Assembly: GCA_025526915.1 (NCBI GenBank)
Contig: JAHLKH010000048.1
Coordinates: 62,001-126,000 of the forward strand
DNA: 64,000 bases
Reading direction: 5' to 3'
Source of the DNA: Entophlyctis helioformis
Lineage: Eukaryota > Chytridiomycota > Chytridiomycetes > Chytridiales > Chytriomycetaceae
In this document: positions 1 to 10,053 of the stretch, one piece after another
Layout of the letters: each line of letters begins with the position of its first letter
How positions within the stretch are numbered: the first letter of the stretch is position 1
Notes under the pieces: generated by a model
The model's database searches: none
Told to the model about the DNA's origin: nothing
Seen by the model: the letters and a program-made list of their open reading frames with translations, nothing else
Translations under genes and position numbers: made by a program

Positions 1-1456
1 ATGGATGCGATATCCAGACCGCTTGATTTGGCGGTCTCGGCGTCCAATATATGTCAAGTGCCCAGAGACAGGATCGTGGCGCACAAGATCGCCTGTCCCT
101 CGCATCCTGCACGCATGGCTTGTTAACTGCTTGTCTGGCATCGCACTCGTGCCATGCGCCGCTCACAATACCGGCTCAGTCTCGTCTCCAATGAAGCAAA
201 CGCGCTGTGATCCGCCAATCCACAGCTCGCCTTCAGTCGTCGCGTTTGCTTCGCTGCCCAACCAAGCAGCCGAGCCAGAGTCTGCATCCACCACAATCCT
301 CATCTCCGTGTGTGCGAGCATGTGATGGATCGAGGCTGGCTTGTCTCGGATACTCGGATCAACGCGTGTCAGTGACGCCCACACACTGCACTCGGTCGTT
401 CCATAAATGTTCCATGCCTCAATACGGCCGGTTCCGGCAGACCCATCACAGCCGGCCATGTCCAACAGCGCAGTCGGAAACGGCTCGCCGCCCAGCACCA
501 GATGCCGAACGCCCGTCGCACCTGTCAATAGACTGCGACGATGAGATTCGTCAAAGCGCATCAAGAGCGACGGAGTGGTCATGAGATGCGTGACGTTTGC
601 TTGCACCAGGCTTGCAAACAGACGCTGCGGTGTCTTGATGACTGGCTCTTGGACAACCAGCAGAGCATTTCCGGTTGACAGTGGAAGCAGCATCTCAATG
701 AGCGATGGATCGAATGTCGGTGCCGATGCAAGTACAAACACGGCTGATCCGGCTGTCGGCACGTCCAGACGGTCTCTGCTAGGTCATGTTGTTAGGACCA
801 CGAGCCTCTTGGCGAATGCCACTGCAGCACAGGTAGGCAGATGCCATGGCTGGGACGCACCGTATCTCGGCGACGTTGGTGGCGATGGACGATCGTGGCA
901 CACGAACCAGCAGTCCGCACCCATCTGGCCGTGTTGTGCCGGACGTGCGGATGATGTATGCCAGGTCGTGGTGTGCATAGGCCGGCTCATGATCGAACCC
1001 AGCTTTGCACAGCACCACAGCAGGATGCGATCCGTGCACTCTGGGCAGCCGAGTGATCGAGGACGGCTGCGATGCTGCTGCTGCCTTGGGTTGGCCAGCA
1101 TCGTCAACGACAACGCATGCCAGGTATGGAACTGATGCGAGTGCTTGCTGCAGGGCGGTGGTGCTGCTGCTCTCATCGATGCTGCCGAGCGGAATGTAGA
1201 CAGCGCCGATACGCCAGAGTGCGAGCGCAACGACGACGAGACCCACAGAGCGGCCGAGTGCGACGCCTACGTATGAATGCCGCCCAACGCCTGCTTCTGC
1301 CAATGCTTGCTGCGTCGCCTCGACGATGCTGCTCAGCTGGCTGTAGGAGAGGGTCTGCAGCGCTGGCTCGTCTGCAGCGTATCGGACGGCAGGCAGGTCT
1401 GGCGACCATGGAAACTGCCGTGCAAGGCCGATCTGGTCCAGCGTCTCGCTGCTCAT
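1..1456 (-). CDS. AASDH: AASDH-like (ACSF4/U26) adenylate-forming enzyme, 5' part, continues past window start
   Basis: Acyl/aminoacyl-adenylating enzyme of the beta-alanine-activating (AASDH, ACSF4) family. Exons read as 1456-861, 778-167 and 106-1; the two introns join in phase 2 (donors GTGCGT and GTGAGC, acceptors TAG and CAG). Visible family signatures in order: the nucleotide-loop region TSGTT, then FDPSLIEMLLPLSTG, LVLGGEPFP, the A5-type motif NIYGTTE, GGSQRVCFIGDE, and finally TGDLV...YIGRRDRQIKRSG. These run collinear with human AASDH as I recall it. I chose the ATG at 1456 because the frame upstream is low-complexity and unlike the family N-terminus. The loop is odd: after TSGTT it reads RPDGCG rather than the usual GxPK. 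The carrier and PQQ-like beta-propeller domains of the family would lie left of position 1, so they cannot be checked here. Confidence 0.85.
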
Positions 1457-1627
1457 CTGCTGTCGTTGCCAGAGACGTTCGGACGTTCGGACGTGACGGA
1501 TGGATGGATCGATCGATGGATGAATTGGAATCGTCACACTTGCTTTATGGCTGACAGGCAGCTCCCGAATGCCAGGGGCTGGCATCACGTCGTATAGACG
1601 CACACTTTGCGTCTCTGATTGGAGCAT

Positions 1628-3069
1628 TCAGGTCAGCGTATGCGTCGACGCCTTGACATTGCCAGGCTTGCCTCCCTCGAGATCGTTCACATCGCCTGGA
1701 GCATCAATCGCCGCGGACGACTGCACAACAATCCTGCAAGAAGCGTCGCTTGGCTTGGGAGGACTGCCGATCTTGGGTGCTGGCTTTTCGCGCCGGTACT
1801 TGACAATGTAATTGAGGATGAGCAAGAAGCCTGCCGTTGTTGGGCTTGCCGTCAGTTATTGCCGTTTGAAGCAGCCCAGCCATGAACCATTTGCACTCAC
1901 ACGCCAGCCCAGTGATGAGCATGTTCCAGAAGAAGCCGGCGACATCGGCAGTGCATCCGATGGGCGGAGCGCCAGGCTGCGAGTTTCGCAGCGCTGGCAG
2001 CGCAAACAGCAAAGCGGTCGCAACGGCCATGGTGGGCGGCTCGACCTTGCGATCACGGATCCAGAGTGTGACGGCCAATGTGAAAACAGACAGTGACAGC
2101 ACCCACAGCAGCAGCAGAACAAGCTACAAAAAGAGCCGCGGTTGTCAGTTTGGCTTCTGAGGGATTTAGCTCGTCCGGCGTCAGACCGACGAGTGGCTCA
2201 CCATGGAAAAGAACTTTGTGGTCTCGGCGCGCGATATGACGACGGTGAACAGCACAATGCCGTACTCGTTCTGGTAGTCAAACGCAACCATGTCAACGGA
2301 CCATCCCAGGATGCCGCCAGACAGAGAGATGGCCATTGGCACTGTGTCGCTGCCACATTTGCATGTGCCACCAGAAGAGTCGCGTCGTGCCGAGTTTCGT
2401 CGCGTCGCGTCGCGTCAAGGTTGTTGGCATGGAACGGTCAGGGCCTAACAGCCAACAGCCCACCAACACACACGGCAGGCACCTACACCAAAGAATCGCC
2501 ATTGTATGTGCTCATGGCTATAAGGCTCGAGTACTTGTCGAACGGGTAGGCAAACGGACTGCTGTCGGTGAACGGCACGACCTTGTCAAAAATCGGAATG
2601 GTCTGGCCAGCAGCAAACGTGCGGTTGTCGTTGTTGAGCAGAAACTGGAGCCGCTTGTTAAGGCGGATGTAGGCAGACGTCTCGTTGAACGTGGTCGCCA
2701 AGTCGCCGTACGGCTGAGCTTGAAAGCGAACCTGCCAGTGTACGTTTCAATGAGTCTGGCTCTGCGTCTGCCGCCAAGCTCAGTTGCATGAGCAGCGATT
2801 ACCTTGAACGTCAGATCAGCCTGGTTGACATCGACGACGTTACCAGCAAGCAGCAGACCAGAGAATTCGGGGTCGGCGTCGTCGTTGACGATGGCAATGG
2901 GGTCCAGACGTGTTGTTGCGCGGTGGTCGGCCTTGTTCTTGCTAGCTTTGCTGTTGACGTCTGCAAAGATGGGCACAAGGATGACTAGCACGACCAGCAC
3001 GGCCGAGAGAATGCCAATCTGGACCAGATGGCCTCGCTTGAGTTGACGGATAAACGTTGGGGCCCGCAT
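1628..3069 (-). CDS. DUF4436 membrane protein, copy 1
   Basis: Five exons (3069-2803, 2731-2487, 2349-2202, 2123-1901, 1830-1628) give 361 residues with intron phases 0, 2, 0, 1. An N-terminal signal anchor follows MRAPTFIRQLKRGH (hydrophobic run ILSAVLVVLVILVPIF). A soluble domain contains FAYPFDKYSSLIAM. Then come several membrane segments around LVLLLLWVLSLSVFTLAVTLW and the stretch RDRKVEPPTMAVATALLFAL, ALRNSQPGAPPIGC and ADVAGFFWN. That last block (LRN..PGAPPIG..AD...FFW) is the hallmark of the DUF4436 family of fungi and bacteria. The function is unknown in the family as far as I know. The closest relative is the next gene upstream, with identical intron phases, so this is a tandem duplicate. 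The cytoplasmic tail is short and Ser/Pro rich. I am confident of the family, less so of the exact exon 2/3 junction. Confidence 0.85.
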
Positions 3070-3235
3070 GGCTCTGTTTCAGTGGGTATCTTGTTTGGTG
3101 GTGGTTGTTTGCTCTTGGTCAAAGACGCGTTTGCAACGCGAACATGATGAATGTTGGGATGGTGATGCATTTGAACATGATGATGATGGTGGTGGTGGTA
3201 AATTTGTCACAAGAATGGGTAGGTCACAAGGATGG

Positions 3236-4959
3236 TTACTGGGGACGGGAGGGTGATGGATGGGCTGCCAAAAACGCAGAGGAGTCAGAATCATATCCTG
3301 CAGCATCCGATCGGCCAGCGTCTGGACGGGCGTAGAGGGTTTCGCGCGAGAGGGAAGGGCTTGCTCCAAAACGATGGATCGACGCGTCAAAGCCGACGGT
3401 GGTGGAGTCCTTGGGGAGTGTGGCGTGGGACATGTGAGGCGAGATCTTTTGGGAGGACGGAAGCAGCTGGTCACTTTCTCCGGGCTTGTGCTCTTCCTTG
3501 TACTTGGCCACATAGTTGATCATGAGCAGGAACGCTGTCGCCAAGCCATGAATGTGTAAGCAGGTGAGAAGATGGCTGGATCAAGCAGCAGAGGCCACGC
3601 AACCGACTCACCAGATGTAGCCACGATGGCAACACACCAAAAGAAGCCAGCGACATCTGCTGTGCAGCCAATAACAGGAGCACCGGGCTGCGAGTTACGG
3701 AGTGCAGGCAAAGCAAAGAGCAGCGACGACGTGACACCGATTGTGGGCGGCTCGACCTTGCGGTCGCGGATCCAGACGGACATGGCGAGCGAAAACACCG
3801 TGATGCTGAGAATCCACATCATGATAAACACAAACTAGCGATGGATTCCGAGTGTCAGCAGCAATCGACGCTGAGCTGGTGTGCACAACCGCAAGCGCCC
3901 TTACCATGGAGAAGAACATGGTCGTAAACGAGCGCTTGGCTGTGATCTGCACGGCAAGAAGGCCGACATCGCTGCCCGAATCGTCAAAGTTGACTGTCCA
4001 CGCCTGGATGCTGCCACTGACCGACATGGCAACAGGCACCGGGCGACTGTCATACAAAAAGAGCACACATCGCGTCAGTCATCCAGATGGGTCGTTGGAC
4101 ACACGGCATGCCACGAGGTAGGTGCATACGTGGAGTTGGCAGCCGTGACAGAGACGACGAGCCTGTGCTCGTACTTGTCGAACGGGTAGTTGTTTGGGTC
4201 ACCGGCGATGAAGTTGAAGGAAAAGTCCTTTGGCTGGCCAGGCTGGTTTGCGGCAATGTTGAAGGTGATGCCGTTGACGATGATCTCGAGAGGCGTGGCA
4301 AAGCGGCGGAACAGCCCTGTGCCCGTGGCCATGGAGCCGATCGGGACGACTTCAAAGTGGGTCTGTCGGCATGGGGCAGGTGTGAGCCGCTGGACGCCAA
4401 TGCAGGGTGCTCGTCTGAGCGTGCAAGGCTCGAGTGGGCCGAGTGGCCGCCATGGCAGCGAACAAACAAACAAGCAGGCGGCCGGCATCAAGGGCGGGGT
4501 GCCCGGTCCAGCAGAACGAATCGCGAAACAGCAGCGAAACAGCAGCGGCGACGGCGGAGGACCGACCTTGTAGGACAGGGTGGAGGGGTCGATGGACGTC
4601 ACATTGCACAGGAGCAGGACGCCGTTGACGGGGCTGCCGCTGACGTCGCGCACGCCGATGCCGGCCACGGACACGGCCTGGGCGGCAGCGGCATTACCAC
4701 CACCACCACCACCGCCACCAGTAGCAGCTGAAGCCTTTGTCGAGGCCTCTGCGACAATGGCGAGGCCGTCGGGGAAAACGGACGTTTCCCGCTTCTCGAT
4801 GGACGCCACGACGTTGATGTAGGCGACGGCGGGCACGAGCACAAAGAGCACGAGCATGATGCCCAGCAGCAGGCGGCTGGTGCGCTTGTGCGTGAGGCGG
4901 GTCCACAGCGACAGCGGGGCGGCGAGCAGCGACGGCGCGGGCTTTGCGAGCGATGCCAT
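3236..4959 (-). CDS. DUF4436 membrane protein, copy 2
   Basis: Five exons (4959-4567, 4362-4130, 4046-3905, 3834-3612, 3534-3236) encode 429 residues with intron phases 0, 2, 0, 1, the same pattern as the neighbour at 1628-3069. The start MASLAKPAPSLL precedes a hydrophobic anchor (LLLGIMLVLFVLVPAVAYI), then an Ala/Gly linker with eight consecutive Gly. The extracytoplasmic domain carries NNYPFDKYEHRLVVSV, and the C-terminal membrane block carries DRKVEPPTIGVTSSLLFAL, NSQPGAPVIGC and ADVAGFFWC. Compared with copy 1 it has a longer Gly-rich insert near residue 80 and a longer Ser-rich C-terminal tail. Only 166 bp separate it from copy 1. The role is unknown; surface or endomembrane location is inferred from the anchor and terminal helices. 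Confidence 0.86.
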
Positions 4960-5169
4960 TGCGATGGATGAATGTGTGAGTGAGTCGGTGAGTGAGTGAG
5001 TGAGTGACAGCGATAGTGATGAATGAGCGGCTGTCGATGGCGGAGGGTGCCACACACGCCCAGACAGCGCCACCTGCCATTCCGGCACTCGGATCGCTCG
5101 GATCAATGCAGCAATGGCTGATGGACACACACAGCCACACACATCGACACACACAGCCACGCTCTTCAT
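4960..5169. other. Intergenic spacer with GTGA and CA simple repeats
   Basis: This spacer separates the DUF4436 copy 2 start from the 3' end of the guanylate kinase. It holds a run of (gtga) units near 4976-5008 and cacaca-type repeats near 5128-5160. I see no gene in it; it should contain the promoter of DUF4436 copy 2. Confidence 0.5.
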
Positions 5170-6651
5170 TCACTCGCCCAGAATGGCCGCACGCAGCCGC
5201 TCGTACGCCGCGTCCACATGGTCGTTGACAATCACGGCGTGCACGTGCTGGAACCCGCTCGTCTGCGCATCCGAGCCTGAGCCTGAGCCTGAGCCAGAAC
5301 TACTACCAGCGCCGCCCTTGGCCAGCCCCCACGCCATCTCGCGCCGTGCCGCCTCCAGGCGCTGCTGCAGCGACGACGCCGACTCGGTGCCGCGGCCCCG
5401 CAGCCGCTTCTCGAGCTCGTCCATCGACGGCGGCGCCAGGAACAGATACAGCGGCGCGCGCTTGAACACGGCGCCCGTGTCGATCGTGCGCGCGTCGCCC
5501 TGCTTCTCCAGCCGCTGCAGCGACTGCACGCCCTGCATGTCAATGTCGAGCACCACGTTCTTGCCCTGCTTGAGCACCGCCTCGACCGACGCAAACGACG
5601 TGCCTGCATACAGGCATGCATACAAGCCATCAGCCATCAGCCATCAGCCATCAGCTATCAGCCATCAGCCATCAGCCATCCCGCGTGCTTCTTGGCTGCG
5701 ATACAGCCTCGCGACACAACAGCACTACAGCACAACAGCACAACGGCACAACAGCACAACGCCGTCCAACCCACCGTAGATGTTGCCCGAAAACTCGGCG
5801 CTCTCGACAAACTGGCCCTTGGCAATCAGATCCTTCATCGTGTCGCGGTCGCTAAAGTGGTACGCAACGCCGTCTGCCTCGCCGGCACGCGGCTTGCGCG
5901 ACGTGTCTGTCGCGTGTTCAGCGGGCCAACACGCATCGCAGTCAGCTCCTGGCTCGCACGCGTCCAACGGATCTGTTCATACCGCCAGCATACCGCCAGC
6001 ATACCGCCAGCATGCCGCCAGCGGCAGCCACTTACGGGACACGCTGAACCCAAACTTGTCGGGAAACTCGGCAAACAGACGCTTGAGCAGCGTCGACTTG
6101 CCCGTGCCCGACGGCCCGCAGAGCACAATCAGGCGGGGCTGATCCGCGCTGGTGTTGGCAGCATCCTTGGTATGTTGTGCCTTGGCTTCAAGCGCATCCT
6201 TGGCATCCTTGGCATCCTTGGCGTGCTGCGCCTTGGCTTCAAGCGCCGATCGGCGGTCGTTGAATGCCTCTGTCCGTGTGCAACAAAGCCAACGTTAGCG
6301 AGTGCAGCACGGCAGCAGACGGGACCGCATTGGAGACTCACTGCCAGTGTAGTACAGGAAACCGGCAGCGGCTGCTGCTCCGAGTCCCAATCCGAGGTTG
6401 CCAGACGACAGCGGAGACGAACCTGACGAACCTGACGAACCTGACGAACCTGACGACGACGACGAGAATCGCTGTTGCACCACGACATGATCACGACGGC
6501 AACGAGCAGCGGCAGACGCAGCGGCCAGCGTTGGTGTGTTGCTGGTGCTGCTGGTGCGTGCGCCCAGAGCGGCCAGGGAGCGCAGAGACGACAGGACAGC
6601 AGAGCGTGGTGCTGCCATGGCGCTGACTGCGGTGCATGCTCTGGACGCCAT
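5170..6651 (-). CDS. Guanylate kinase with mitochondrial-type N-terminal extension
   Basis: Converts GMP plus ATP to GDP plus ADP. Exons 6651-6342, 6269-6036, 5906-5775 and 5603-5170 give 369 residues. The kinase domain starts near residue 145 with the P-loop GPSGTGKST, then the GMP-binding segment [32 protein letters not shown] and the lid region [20 protein letters not shown]. The first ~145 residues are not part of the usual ~200-residue enzyme: an Arg/Ser/Ala-rich, acid-poor start resembling a mitochondrial presequence, Gly-Ser repeats, a hydrophobic stretch ([16 protein letters not shown]) and Ala/Lys/Asp heptad-like repeats. I infer a membrane-tethered, possibly mitochondrial isozyme. 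A second, compact guanylate kinase lies at 58896; both have an intron at the same codon and phase (SVS/HT). A Gly-Ser repeat insert sits near the C-terminus. Confidence 0.9.
5604..5774 (-). repeat. Tandem repeats inside guanylate kinase intron
   Basis: On the plus strand this intron holds about eight 7-bp units (catcagc and variants, near 5624-5680), followed by cacaacag-type units (about 5716-5764). The neighbouring intron (5907-6035) carries four ~11-bp units of the form ataccgccagc near 5978-6023. These are simple sequence expansions confined to introns. Confidence 0.75.
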
Positions 6652-6727
6652 TGTTCCCGGTTGGGTCAACTAGAGCGTGGAAACCCACTATATATTGGCG
6701 ACTGTCCTCAGGAAAAACAGAGACCTT

Positions 6728-8808
6728 TCACAGACGACTTCTTGGGAGAGCAGGAGTGGGAGGAGTCGGCGCCGTGGTGCCAAGCGCCTTGAGCCAGTTG
6801 GCCAGCTGGTGCTGCTTGGGGGCGCCGAGCTTGACATCCACGTCCTTGACGGGCTTGGCATGCGGCTTGCCAGATCCAGCAACGCCGTCAGCCGACGCGC
6901 CAAAGTGGATGACGCTGACCGTGATGTCGTCGCGGTAGTACCGGCTGGGCCCGTTGGGGATCGACAGAATGTGGCGCAGGTGCTCTTCGTGGGGGACAAT
7001 GCGTCCACCGCCGAGGGCCGAGCGCATGAGCTGAGTGGCTGCGTTGGACCGAGCGGCCAGAGATGCAGTTCCAGCTGCAGCTCCAGCTTCTGTTCCTGTT
7101 CCTGTTGTTGCAGCACCACTGTCCATGTGCCTGCCCACCACGGCCACGCACTTTTCGTTGCTGAGCTCGTCCCACAGGCCGTCCGTCGCAAGAATCAAAA
7201 AGTCGTCACTGGAGGTGCGTGTGTAGTGCACCACTTGCGGCTTGGCAGTCACATACGGAGGCGTCCGGTAGTTTCGCGGAATACGGCGAGTGTTCTTTGG
7301 AAAGTGCTCCATGACGCCAAGCAGCGTCTCAAGAGACCACTTGTACCGAGAGTCGCCTGGGATAAATGGTCTTGTCAGTTGCAAGGAATGGATCGGGAGC
7401 GGCAAGAAGCGAGACGCATGGCAGGGACATACCAAACGCGCGAGTGGGCATCAGGCCGCCAAGCACGCGGCCGCGACTAAAGACTTCTTCGCCGGGATGC
7501 TCTTCTGCCATGCGTGCATACTCGCCCGGATTCCGTGCAGTGTGGTCCATGCTCAGCGCAGTAGGCACAAACGAGTATCCCGAGCCGTCCTTGGCGTATG
7601 GAATGCGGCGGCCCAGCACCGCGCGCGAGTCGCCCGTGGACGCCACGTAGATGTCGTCGCCGTCCAGGTAGGCTACAATGGCGCACGCACCAGCCAGTGC
7701 CGTGCGCAGACTGGCGAGCGCGGCGGATCGCGTCGGGCCAGTCAGGCCAAACAGCCAGCTGGCCACGGATCCGGACGTGGACGAGACGACGGCGGCAGGG
7801 CCGACCGAGCCGTCTGTGGCGTGGGTCGGCAAGGTGGTGAAGGAGGCGTTGACAATGTCGGCGTCCATCTGCACGAATCCGGCCGTGATGGCGTCTTCGA
7901 TGGCCTTGCTGCGTGCCGGGCCGGCTTCCTTGGGGATGGACGCCGCCGTGATGGCTCTGGCGACGTAGGGCAGCAGGAACGTCGAGAGCACCTTGCCACA
8001 GTCGGGGCCGGCATGGCCGTCGATGATGCTGCAGCAGTGGGTCAGTCGGGCACGTCAAGGCACGGCACGGCACGGCACGAGTTGGTGGCACAGGCACTTG
8101 GCAGACGCACCCAACAAGCAGGCCCGAGCCGAGCATGGCCTCTGCGTGGTAGTCCTCGCACGGAGCGTTGCTGGCCACGGAGTTGATGTCGATGCGCACG
8201 GGCCGCTTGCCACTGCCACTGCCACTGCTACTGCTGCTGCTACTGGCTGCCGTGGCCGCAGCGTCTGCCGCCGCCTTGGCGCTAGGCTTTGGGACCAGCA
8301 GCGCCTCGTTGGCCGTCAGGACGTGGCGAATCTCTGCGTCGGAGAGCAGCCGGGGCACGGGCGGCAGCTTGGGCAGCGGCAGGTCCTCGAGGCCGTCTGC
8401 AGCCAGCATGCCAGCCTCGCCCGCTGCGGCCGCCGCCTGCTTGGCCGCGCTGTCGTTGCTTGTGCTGCTGCTGCTGCTTGTGCTGTACAGGTAGTAGGCG
8501 GCGCCGCCCGTGGCCAGCGCACCCGCAGTCAGCATGGGCAGCGAGTTGTTCTTCTTGGTGGTGAGCGGCTCAGAGGATGAGCCTGTGGAGAACGCCCTGC
8601 GGCCGGGACCGGGCCGTGCGGCGCTGCCCGCGGCCGACACGCCTGCGAGCCGTGCTGCGCTGCCCGTGGCCGCCATCAGCGACAGCCAGCGGCCGCGCAC
8701 CAGCGCCTGCGCGCCCGTCTGCATGCCCGTCTGCGTCTGCATGCCCGTCTGCGCTCGCACCTGCGCGCAAGCAACCGCCCGCGCCGTCATCGCCATCGCG
8801 CGCCGCAT
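6728..8808 (-). CDS. Mitochondrial PP2C-family phosphatase (pyruvate dehydrogenase phosphatase-like, Ptc5 type)
   Basis: Mg/Mn-dependent Ser/Thr phosphatase. Three exons (8808-8111, 8028-7433, 7356-6728) give 640 residues. The N-terminus MRRAMAMTARAVACAQVR is basic and acid-poor, and a hydrophobic segment (LPMLTAGALATGGAAYYLYS) lies near residue 80, together suggesting import to and anchoring in mitochondria. PP2C motifs in order: EDYHAEAML, GIIDGHAG (metal-binding Asp), STGDSRAVLG, the family-typical LGGLMPTRAFGDSRYKW, ATDGLWDELS and RDDITVSVIHFG. The LMPTRAFGD..YKW block is characteristic of pyruvate dehydrogenase phosphatases and yeast Ptc5/Ptc6, so dephosphorylation of PDH E1-alpha is the likely role. 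The ATG at 8808 is favoured over an upstream in-frame extension. Low-complexity Ala/Ser runs separate anchor and catalytic core. Confidence 0.88.
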
Positions 8809-8915
8809 GTCGATCCAGATCAGGCAAAGTTCATTCGACCATCCTGCATCTTGCGGACCGCATCTGCTTGCCGACCGCAGCCTTCCTGTCGCATGCTGCA
8901 CAGATCCGGCCACGC

Positions 8916-9958
8916 TCACTGCTCAGAGACGGTGGCGGCCGCAGAGACGTCTGGGTACAGGTCAAACCGGCGCTGCACCGTGACCGGAATCGCCTGCCGC
9001 GCCTCGTCCATCTTGTCCAGCTCCACCAGCCCGTGCACAATCGACTCCTTCTCGTCCGTCGTCGCCACCACGGCACCCATCGCATCCACAATCGTCGAGT
9101 GTCCCCACGCAACGTACGACGCCGTCTCATCCCGCGCCGGCGAGCACGCCGCCACATACATCTGGTTGTCCAGCGCGCGTGCGCGCTGCAGCAGCTCCCA
9201 GTGCAGCGGCCCCGTCGTCGTGTTGAACGCGCCTGGATAGATCATGGCCACGCAGCCGCGCCGTGCGGCCGCCATGGCCATCTCGGGGAACCGCATGTCG
9301 TAGCAGATGCCGATGCCCAGCTTGCCGTACTCGGTGTCGACGTGCGTCAGGTGCGAGCCGGGCGACAGGATCTTGGACTCTTGGAACGTGATCTTGCCTG
9401 GCACGTCAATGTCAAACAGGTGCACCTGTCCAGCACGGGCCGCCAGCCGATCGTCAGCCTGTCTGGCCACCGGCCGCGCTCTGGGCGGGCCGTGCGTTCC
9501 CGTCGGCAGGTGCACGCCGCGCTGCGTGGACTCGGACTCACCTTGCGGTGCGTCTGGATGAGGTCGCCCGCCTTGTTCCAGACGGTGCAGGTGTTAAAGT
9601 ACTTGAACTGCGGCTCGGACGGCTGCGCAGAGGCCGCCGCCGCCACAGACACCCGCTCCGGGAACGAGCCGCCGACCAGGTACACGCCTGCCTCCTTGGC
9701 CATGCCCGACAGGGCCGTGGGCGTCTCGCTCAGCTGGGCCGTCTTGGCCGCCACCGCCGCTGGCGTGGGCACCGCATCCTCGGCGTACTCGGCAAAGTAC
9801 TGCGTGCCGTACGGCGAGTTGAAGCACTCGGGCAGCACCACCACGTTGGCCCCCTCCTTGGCCGCCTGCAACACCAGCTGGCGGGCACGGGCCAGGTTGG
9901 TCTGCTTATTGGCCGTCACGCTGAGCTGCACAAGAGCGAGTCGGAACGATCGAGACAT
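8916..9958 (-). CDS. NIT2: Omega-amidase NIT2 (nitrilase superfamily)
   Basis: Hydrolyses alpha-ketoglutaramate and alpha-ketosuccinamate, clearing products of glutamine and asparagine transamination. Two exons (9958-9542 and 9425-8916) give 308 residues, close to the family's usual 275-310. The nitrilase triad is visible: Glu in [12 protein letters not shown], Lys in [15 protein letters not shown] (the intron falls after THRK) and Cys in [13 protein letters not shown]. The block [16 protein letters not shown] is typical of NIT2/Nit3 rather than other branches. No targeting signal is evident at [14 protein letters not shown]. The last ~15 residues ([11 protein letters not shown]) are a free tail. 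Confidence 0.93.
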
Positions 9959-10053
9959 GCGTTGTATTCAGATGGACAAGCAAATGGACAAACAAACGGA
10001 TGCAACACAACATGGACTGGCCAGTGGCTGGCCAGCGGTGGATCAGCGGTGGA

